Origin: WJLY01 sp964562405
Lineage (GTDB): Bacteria > Joyebacterota > Joyebacteria > Joyebacterales > Joyebacteraceae
Reading direction: 5' to 3'
Assembly (NCBI GenBank): GCA_964562405.1
Contig: CAZLTC010000072.1
Location: forward strand, 1 to 12,103
Length of the DNA stretch: 12,103 nucleotides
How positions within the stretch are numbered: the stretch's first letter is position 1; each line of letters begins with the position of its first letter. Shown here piece by piece: positions 7,083 through 12,103 of this stretch. The notes beneath the pieces are model-generated. The model saw nothing but the letters and a program-made list of their open reading frames with translations, was not told where the DNA came from and did not search any database. Both the position numbers and the translations under genes were made by a program.

Positions 7083-8099
7083 ATGGCTGACAGACGCGTG
7101 CTCGTTCTCTTCTGCGGCGGGACGCTCGTGATGCAGGAGGACGAGCGTGGAAGCCTCGTCACGCCGTCCTTGAACCGCGCCATCGAGAACCTGCTAGGGA
7201 TGGAGACGCGGCTGGGCGAGCTTGCCGACATCGATGTCGCTCACATCGACAACATCGACAGCTCCAACATCAGGCCCGAGCACTGGGACCGCGTCGCCGC
7301 CGTCATCGGCGAGCGCTACTCCGACTACGACGGGTTCGTCATCACCCACGGCACCGACACGATGGCCTACACCGCTAGTGCGCTGTCGTTCGTGCTCGGC
7401 GGGCTCGGGAAGCCCGTGGTGCTGACCGGCTCGCAGATCCCCGGGAGCCGCATCGAGACCGACGCGAGGCGCAACTTCGTGAACGCCGTGCGCGTGGCGA
7501 CGATGGATGTTTCGGGCGTGCTCGTCGTGTTCGACAAGAAGATCATCCTTGGGGCGCGCGCGACGAAGGTCTCTGAGTCGCGGCTGGACGCGTTCGAGTC
7601 AGTGAACGGGAAGCTGGTGGGAGAGATCAGGCTCGACATTCGCCTGGGCGGCAGACACCCCAAGCGCAGCGACGGCGCGCTCGAGTTGGCGCCCGGCTTC
7701 CGCGAGGAGGTCGCGATCGTGACCCTGGCGCCCGGGATGCCGTTGCACATCCTGACGGACCTCGTTCGCGGCGGCATCGGAGGGCTCGTTCTGCGCGGGT
7801 TCGGGACCGGGAACGTGGCGTACGAGCACCACGAGGCCGTGGCGCTCGCGGTGGAGGGTAATATCCCCGTCGTCGTGACGACCCAGTGCCTGCAGGGCGC
7901 GACCGCGATGCAGCGATACGACCTCGGCCGCAGGCTCCTCGACCTCGGCGCCATCCAGGGATACGACATGGGCACGGAGTGCATCGTCGCGAAGCTCATG
8001 TGGGCGCTCGCGCGGTCGTCGTCGGTGGACGAGGTGCGTCGGGTCATGCACAGGAGCTACGTGGGAGAGGTCGTGGTGCCGAGTCAAGCTCGGTCTTGA
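7083..8099 (+). CDS. ansA: Type I L-asparaginase (338 aa)
   Basis: This enzyme hydrolyses L-asparagine to aspartate and ammonia. The family signatures are clear: GGT near the N-terminus with the predicted nucleophile Thr14, DSS at 59-61, THGTDTMAYTASALSF carrying Thr91 and Asp92, VLTGSQIPGSR at 114-123, and Lys162 in RATK. These positions agree with the E. coli AnsA catalytic residues as I recall them (Thr14, Thr91, Asp92, Lys163). The C-terminal part has TTQCLQGATAMQRYDLG and YDMGTECIVAKLMWAL, also typical. Length is normal for AnsA. There is no signal peptide, so it is cytoplasmic. The ATG at 7083 has GAGGA 7 bp upstream. The main alternative, an archaeal-type GatD subunit, is unlikely because no GatD N-terminal extension or GatE neighbour is present. 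Specificity for asparagine over glutamine cannot be read here. Confidence 0.93.
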   Translation: MADRRVLVLFCGGTLVMQEDERGSLVTPSLNRAIENLLGMETRLGELADIDVAHIDNIDSSNIRPEHWDRVAAVIGERYSDYDGFVITHGTDTMAYTASALSFVLGGLGKPVVLTGSQIPGSRIETDARRNFVNAVRVATMDVSGVLVVFDKKIILGARATKVSESRLDAFESVNGKLVGEIRLDIRLGGRHPKRSDGALELAPGFREEVAIVTLAPGMPLHILTDLVRGGIGGLVLRGFGTGNVAYEHHEAVALAVEGNIPVVVTTQCLQGATAMQRYDLGRRLLDLGAIQGYDMGTECIVAKLMWALARSSSVDEVRRVMHRSYVGEVVVPSQARS

Positions 8100-8124
8100 C
8101 TCGTCATACATCCACCAGTATCAT
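8096..8124 (+). promoter_or_regulatory. Sigma70-type promoter for the TPR2 lipoprotein operon
   Basis: TTGACT (8096-8101) and TATCAT (8119-8124) are 17 bp apart, each box matching consensus at 5 of 6. The -35 box contains the TGA stop codon of the asparaginase gene (8097-8099). The start would be near 8131 with a leader of about 76 nt. The region 8100-8206 is visibly more AT-rich than its surroundings, as expected of a promoter region. Confidence 0.78.
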
Positions 8125-8206
8125 CTATCGCCGACTATGTGCCCTTATCCTTGCTGATATCACACTAATGTTCATGTCGTTTCAGCGGCGGTCCCGGAGG
8201 TGAGCG

Positions 8207-10315
8207 ATGCGCAGGCGTTGGAGGGTACTCGTGTCTCTGGCGGTGCTCGCCGCGTTGGCGTTAGGGCGGACCGATGCTTGCTCCGGCGAAGCCATACCGA
8301 GCGTTGCGACCACTGCGGTTGAGCTGGTTCGGTCAGGCCACTTCAGTGCAGGGATGCAAGCGCTGGAGGGCGAGCTTCGTGCGGATCCGAGGTGTGCAAC
8401 CGGACACGCGCTGCTCGCACTGATTTGCAGCGTGGTGGGAGACCAAGAGGATGCGACGTATCACGAGGGCAGAGCCATCAGGCTTGGGGCAGATGACCCG
8501 GCGGCACTGGCTCTGCTGGCGATGGCGCGATTCGCGGCTGGCGATCCAGATGAGGCAACGTCGCTCGCCGAATACGTTCTCGAAGAGGGCCTTGAGGATG
8601 CGGGTTGCATGGCCATACATGGCCTGTCGATGATCCGAGATCATCCGCTAGAGGCTTACAGACTCATCGAACGGGCCCATGGAGTAGAGCCATCGGATCC
8701 CTGGGTGCTCGTGATGTACCTGATGGCCACTGGTGTGGAACGTGGCGAGAGCGCAGCGATGCGGATGGCCCGTGAGGCCTCATCCGGAGAGACGGCGACC
8801 TACCTCACACAGGTGATGTGTGCGGAAGTCTATGCGTCTCAACTCAACGATGTCGATGCAGCACACAAGGAACTGCGCCTCGCGATGAAGACTGTCCCCG
8901 ATGACGCGATGGCGATCAGGTACGTAGGTAGAATGCTCGTGCAGGAAGGGCACTCCGGTGAAGCGCGCCAGATGTTTGCGAGCAGGAGTGACGTCCTTGG
9001 CAGGGACATCCCAGAGCAGTACTGGCTGGGGCGCGCGATGGTCGAGAGCGGGCAGTACCAGGCGGCGACACGTGAACTCAAGACAGCAGCGCTGGTCGGG
9101 GAAGACGACGTGCTGCACAGGGTGGCGTTGGGAGAGGCGCTGCTGCTTGCGGGAGATGTCGAGAGCGCGAGGTGGCAGTTCGACATTGCGGCGCATGTCG
9201 ACACCACAAGCGGCCGCGCGCACTGGTTGCTGGCGAGTACCTTCCTCATTGCTGAGGACTACGCTCGTGCGCGTCGAAGCGGCTTGGCCGCCACACGACA
9301 CGACTCTACGCTGCAGAAGGCGTGGTTGGTCGTGGGCCTTTCGTCACGAAGGCTGGGTGACATCGGGGAGGCCGCCAGATGCTATGCGAGAGCAGCGAGA
9401 CTCGCTCCGCTTGACTACGGTCTCCAGCGCGAGACGATGGCCCTGCTTGCGGGTGCGGGTGACTGGGAGGCGGTCCTGCGGGTGGGTGAGTGGATCATCG
9501 GCGACAGACCTTGGCAGCGCGATGATGACGCGTTGGTCCACGGAGTCATGGTCGAGGCGGCTGACGTGCTGGATAACGATGAGATTGTGCTGCGGTCGGG
9601 AAGTCGGCTGCTTCAGCTGGAGGATGCTCCGTTCGTTGCACTGATGACGGTTGCGGAGCGTTTCGAGGATCGTGGGGATACGGCGCTCGTGGCGCCCTAC
9701 TTGAGGGCGGCAGAAGGGGTCATGCCGGACGACGCCGACGCCCACGAGCTTGTGGCACGCACGGCTGGATTCGCAGACCTGTACGATCTCGCACTGGAGC
9801 ACGCGCTTCGTGCCGTGGAACTCGATTCCACGGTCGTGAATGCCTATCTGATCGCGTCGAGTGTGAGCAACGTTGTGCACCTCCCGGAAGACGGCGAGCG
9901 GTTCGCGCGAGAGGCTCTAGCGCTGGAACCCGACAGCGATGCAGGTACCTTCGATCTGGGAAGGTCACTCGTGATGCTCGGGAGGTACCAGGAGGCGGTC
10001 GAGGCGCTCGTCCCATTGGTGGAGCGGGACCCTGACCGAATCGGCGCAGGGGCCGACCTGGCTGTCGCGTGGGCCGCTCTGGGGGAACTCGAGCGCGCCA
10101 TGGAGGTTGCTTCCGGCGCGGCGGAACAGGCTCCCGAGGGCTTGTGTGGGTATCCGTTTTCGAAGGTGGCCCTGTACTTCGCGGCCGAACGGGATTCTGC
10201 TCAGCTGAACGATGTGTTCGAGTCGTGGTCTCGGTATCGTTTGAGCCACGGCATTCAAGACTCGGTCAACGAACTCGGAGCGTGGAAGAGTGAGATCAGG
10301 AAGTACGATTGGTAG
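8207..10315 (+). CDS. Large exported TPR-repeat protein 2 (702 aa)
   Basis: This is a divergent paralogue of TPR protein 1. A short signal peptide (MRRRWRVLVSLAVLAALALG) precedes Cys25; both paralogues carry a Cys just after the signal, but without a proper lipobox. TPR-like helical pairs follow along the whole chain, more degenerate than in TPR 1. Matching stretches include YHEGRAIRLGADD here against YHLGTAIRLAPDD in TPR 1, and YWLGRAMVESGQYQAATREL against YWLGIALIRAQRTADAVKEL. The clearest TPR unit is near the C-terminus (FDLGRSLVMLGRYQEAVEAL, then AVAWAALGELERAMEVAS). The start has an almost ideal GGAGGTGA site ending 3 bp before the ATG. The gene is the first of a three-gene operon with two lipoproteins and overlaps the next gene by 26 bp. 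A periplasmic scaffold is likely; partners are unknown. Confidence 0.9.
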   Translation: MRRRWRVLVSLAVLAALALGRTDACSGEAIPSVATTAVELVRSGHFSAGMQALEGELRADPRCATGHALLALICSVVGDQEDATYHEGRAIRLGADDPAALALLAMARFAAGDPDEATSLAEYVLEEGLEDAGCMAIHGLSMIRDHPLEAYRLIERAHGVEPSDPWVLVMYLMATGVERGESAAMRMAREASSGETATYLTQVMCAEVYASQLNDVDAAHKELRLAMKTVPDDAMAIRYVGRMLVQEGHSGEARQMFASRSDVLGRDIPEQYWLGRAMVESGQYQAATRELKTAALVGEDDVLHRVALGEALLLAGDVESARWQFDIAAHVDTTSGRAHWLLASTFLIAEDYARARRSGLAATRHDSTLQKAWLVVGLSSRRLGDIGEAARCYARAARLAPLDYGLQRETMALLAGAGDWEAVLRVGEWIIGDRPWQRDDDALVHGVMVEAADVLDNDEIVLRSGSRLLQLEDAPFVALMTVAERFEDRGDTALVAPYLRAAEGVMPDDADAHELVARTAGFADLYDLALEHALRAVELDSTVVNAYLIASSVSNVVHLPEDGERFAREALALEPDSDAGTFDLGRSLVMLGRYQEAVEALVPLVERDPDRIGAGADLAVAWAALGELERAMEVASGAAEQAPEGLCGYPFSKVALYFAAERDSAQLNDVFESWSRYRLSHGIQDSVNELGAWKSEIRKYDW

Positions 10316-10748
10316 GCTAGCGCGGACGTGCGCGCTGGTCACCTGCCTGGTGATCTCCGCTGGCTGTGCGGCGTCGCGACCGATGCTTCAGAACGTGCCC
10401 AACCGGAAGGAACTCGATGGGTATCCGGACCTCGACGCCCACACGCCATTCTACGGGCGGGTCAAGATCTCTGATGGACACGTCCTCGAAGGGTCTGTTC
10501 TCGGCGTAAGTGGAGAGACGGTGGAGTTCAGGGATAGAGCGAGAGGTCCCGACCGCCTGAGGTTGATTCCGACACAGGACATCGTCAGGATACAGGTCTA
10601 CCGGTCATGGTTGTTCAGAGTCTTGGGCACCAAGCGGGAGTTCGAGACCGTCTACGACCGGTCTGCCTACGGTGAGGTTCACTCCTGCCTGACCCCCATT
10701 GACTGGACTGACTGGCCTGACGCGGTTGGAGCGGAGGTGGACGAGTGA
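10290..10748 (+). CDS. Small lipoprotein with LSm/SH3-like barrel segment (152 aa)
   Basis: This is a predicted lipoprotein of unrecognised family. The N-terminus (TCALVTCLVISAGC) fits a lipoprotein signal with lipidated Cys26; the next residue is Ala, so the Lol rule as known from E. coli would send it to the outer membrane. Residues 54-106 (FYGRVKISDGHVLEGSVLG, then VEFRD, then IPTQDIVRIQVYR) form an alternating-strand pattern typical of small LSm/SH3-like barrels. The C-terminal 45 residues contain a W/D-rich tail. Translation starts at GTG 10290, inside the end of the TPR gene (26 bp overlap), with GGAG 9 bp upstream. Its own end overlaps the next gene's start, so all three genes are tightly coupled. 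The fold assignment comes from pattern only. Confidence 0.82.
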   Translation: MRSGSTIGRLARTCALVTCLVISAGCAASRPMLQNVPNRKELDGYPDLDAHTPFYGRVKISDGHVLEGSVLGVSGETVEFRDRARGPDRLRLIPTQDIVRIQVYRSWLFRVLGTKREFETVYDRSAYGEVHSCLTPIDWTDWPDAVGAEVDE

Positions 10749-11443
10749 CGCGAAACTCAATCAGAGTTTGTGTTCTCCTCACGCTTGCGATCGGCATCGT
10801 CTCGGCAGGTTGTGCAAACGGGCTTCACCCCTCACGGGACTACAACCCGTACGCGTACCACGCGCTGACACCCGACCAGCAGGCGCAGCGCCTGATATGG
10901 GACGGCGAGTATCGGCGGGCTGCGCTCGTGTTGGAGAAGTACGGTCACATCTGTGAGGGCGCGACTATGCACACGCTTCTCGGGGAGGCGTATCTCAGGT
11001 CGGGGCGCTTCGAGGATGCGGCGCGCGAATACCACACTGCGGTCGACCTGCCGGAGTTCTGGGATGACTCGACGTGGGTGGATCCCAGGGTCAGAGTTCT
11101 GATCTCGGGCGATTCAGATGCTGAGAACTGCCTGAAGGCGGCCTTCGATGGGGGGCAGATACGTGCCGGGAAACTGCTGGAGGCGGCGGAAGCGATGTTG
11201 AGAGCAGGTGACTACAACGGCGCATCGGAGATGTGCGACGCAATCTGCGCCGAAGGACTGGTGACCGATCCACACATGCTGATGGCTAGAGGAGAGGCCG
11301 AATTCCAGCTTCGTGATCTCGAGGCCGCACGACGGGACTTCCGATTGGCGTTGGAATCGCTGGATGAAGAGCACGCGAGGAAGCGGTTGATGCAGATCGA
11401 ACGGATGCAAGTGCAGGGAGTCGGCGAGACGCCTGCGGACTAG
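10745..11443 (+). CDS. TPR-containing lipoprotein (232 aa)
   Basis: The N-terminus (VCVLLTLAIGIVSAGC) is a lipoprotein signal with Cys23 followed by Ala, again compatible with outer-membrane delivery. TPR-like units are visible at about 50-102 (LIWDGEYRRAALVLEKYG, then LLGEAYLRSGRFEDAAREY) and 143-206 (LEAAEAMLRAGDYNGASEM, then ARGEAEFQLRDLEAARRDF). A mid-region DDSTWVDPRVRVLISGD interrupts the repeats. The start is a GTG overlapping the preceding stop in a GTGA junction, and GGAGG lies 7 bp upstream. The product is therefore probably made in step with the LSm-like lipoprotein and TPR protein 2, and the three may form one envelope complex; that last point is inference. It is too short and diverged to be a simple copy of the large TPR proteins. 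Confidence 0.87.
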   Translation: MTRNSIRVCVLLTLAIGIVSAGCANGLHPSRDYNPYAYHALTPDQQAQRLIWDGEYRRAALVLEKYGHICEGATMHTLLGEAYLRSGRFEDAAREYHTAVDLPEFWDDSTWVDPRVRVLISGDSDAENCLKAAFDGGQIRAGKLLEAAEAMLRAGDYNGASEMCDAICAEGLVTDPHMLMARGEAEFQLRDLEAARRDFRLALESLDEEHARKRLMQIERMQVQGVGETPAD

Positions 11444-11451
11444 CTGAGTCC
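11437..11451 (+). other. Short hairpin at the end of the TPR lipoprotein gene
   Basis: GGACT (11437-11441) and AGTCC (11447-11451) form a 5-bp perfect stem around AGCTG, spanning the stop codon. No T-run follows, so it is a poor intrinsic terminator. AGTCC recurs at 11464-11468, next to the ribosome site of the following gene, so the left arm could pair with either copy. Confidence 0.25.
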
Positions 11452-11469
11452 CAGGAAAGAGGGAGTCCA

Positions 11470-12103
11470 ATGCGCACACGAATTCTGTTTACCGCCTTGG
11501 TCTGCCTCGCTTGTGCCGCCGCCTCCGCGCAGGCGCCGGGCGAACGAGGCTACACCGACGTGCCGCAGATGCCCGAGGGCATCGAGGGCGAGCGCATCCA
11601 GATGCTCTTCGACGCTGCCAACGACGACGACATGGACCTTGCGCGGCAGTTCTACGAGACGAGCTTGTCTGACGAGACGAAGGCGGAGTTCCCGGAGGAC
11701 GACTTCGTCGGGTTCTTCCAGGGCTTCGCTCGGCAGACCGGCGGAATCGAGTTTCACAGCGTGCGCGTCTACGACCCGCCGAGGGAGGACCAGACGGTCG
11801 TCATCTTCCGCGATGTCAACTTCGACGCGTGGAAGGCGTTCTCGTTCCACTACGCGGAGGGCGAGAAGCCGAACGGGCTCCTTCAGGGGTTCACGATCAA
11901 CCCGGCGCGGACGCCGTCGGACATCGAGCCGCCGGGGCCGCTGACGGAAGCGGAGGCGGTCGCTGAGGCGAGGGCCTTCGTCGAGCGGCTGTGCGAGCGC
12001 GATCTGTTCTCGGGAACGCTGCTCGTCGCGAGGGGCGACGAGGTCCTTCTCGAGTCGGACTGCGGCGAGGCCAGCAAGCGTTTCCACGCGCCCATCAACA
12101 TGG
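11470..12103 (+). CDS. Exported serine hydrolase / beta-lactamase-family protein, 3'-truncated by window edge
   Basis: The first 211 codons of a gene that runs off the right edge. A signal peptide (MRTRILFTALVCLACAAASAQA, cleavage after SAQA) is followed by an N-terminal region of about 130 residues with features of a small alpha/beta module (RIQMLFDAANDDDMDLARQF, then VGFFQGFARQTGGIEF and VVIFRDVNF). The start of a class C beta-lactamase/penicillin-binding-type serine hydrolase domain begins near 165-170: ARAFVERLCERDLFSGTLLV, then ARGDEVLLESDCGEASKRFH. In that family this strand pair precedes the S-x-x-K active site, which should lie just beyond the edge. The call is therefore a prediction from the lead-in. 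The ATG has GGGAG 4 bp upstream. It is only 26 bp after the TPR lipoprotein, so read-through is possible; I found no promoter in that gap. Confidence 0.78.
   Translation, partial: MRTRILFTALVCLACAAASAQAPGERGYTDVPQMPEGIEGERIQMLFDAANDDDMDLARQFYETSLSDETKAEFPEDDFVGFFQGFARQTGGIEFHSVRVYDPPREDQTVVIFRDVNFDAWKAFSFHYAEGEKPNGLLQGFTINPARTPSDIEPPGPLTEAEAVAEARAFVERLCERDLFSGTLLVARGDEVLLESDCGEASKRFHAPINM

Noticed and set aside
1..12103. CRISPR arrays, tRNA or rRNA genes, insertion sequences and phage genes.
   Set aside because: No regularly spaced direct repeats, RNA gene signatures, transposase motifs or terminal inverted repeats were seen on either strand.

Overview
The window looks like chromosomal DNA from a high-GC, Gram-negative-type bacterium with clear Shine-Dalgarno sites. 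The secreted beta-helix proteins have a cysteine-bearing 'PLFC...DYT.C..S.CLP' C-terminal region. I associate that style, from memory, with poorly cultured FCB-related lineages such as Candidatus Eisenbacteria or Krumholzibacteriota. That placement is tentative. I see no RNA genes, transposases, CRISPR arrays or phage genes.

Layout. A 5'-truncated L-fucose/arabinose-isomerase-like gene (+, to 1156) meets the first secreted beta-helix gene (-, 1169-2197) end to end. That gene is divergent from a large exported TPR protein gene (+, 2432-4816). Converging on it is a minus-strand run: a third full-length-class beta-helix gene (6923-5886), a shortened beta-helix paralogue (5759-5055) and a small [4Fe-4S] ferredoxin gene (5041-4850). 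Divergent from this run is a type I L-asparaginase gene (+, 7083-8099). It is followed by a tight plus-strand operon: a second large TPR protein (8207-10315), a small lipoprotein with an LSm/SH3-like barrel segment (10290-10748) and a TPR lipoprotein (10745-11443). The right edge cuts a serine-hydrolase (beta-lactamase-family) gene (+, from 11470).

The main theme is an exported or envelope protein set built from two paralogous families that each occur more than once. Three beta-helix proteins share an N-terminal GDYT motif and a C-terminal 'CxxC ... (S/T)WG..K..(F/Y)R' box. Two TPR proteins are divergent copies of each other. Four strong promoter-like sites, all with exactly 17-bp spacers, sit before four of these five genes. 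The two full-length beta-helix genes share TTGACC-N17-TACAAT, and the two TPR genes share a TATCAT -10 element. With the beta-helix/TPR divergent arrangement seen twice, this suggests duplication of a divergent beta-helix/TPR module, followed by acquisition of the asparaginase gene, the shortened paralogue and the ferredoxin in the second copy. The biological role of the set cannot be read from sequence alone.
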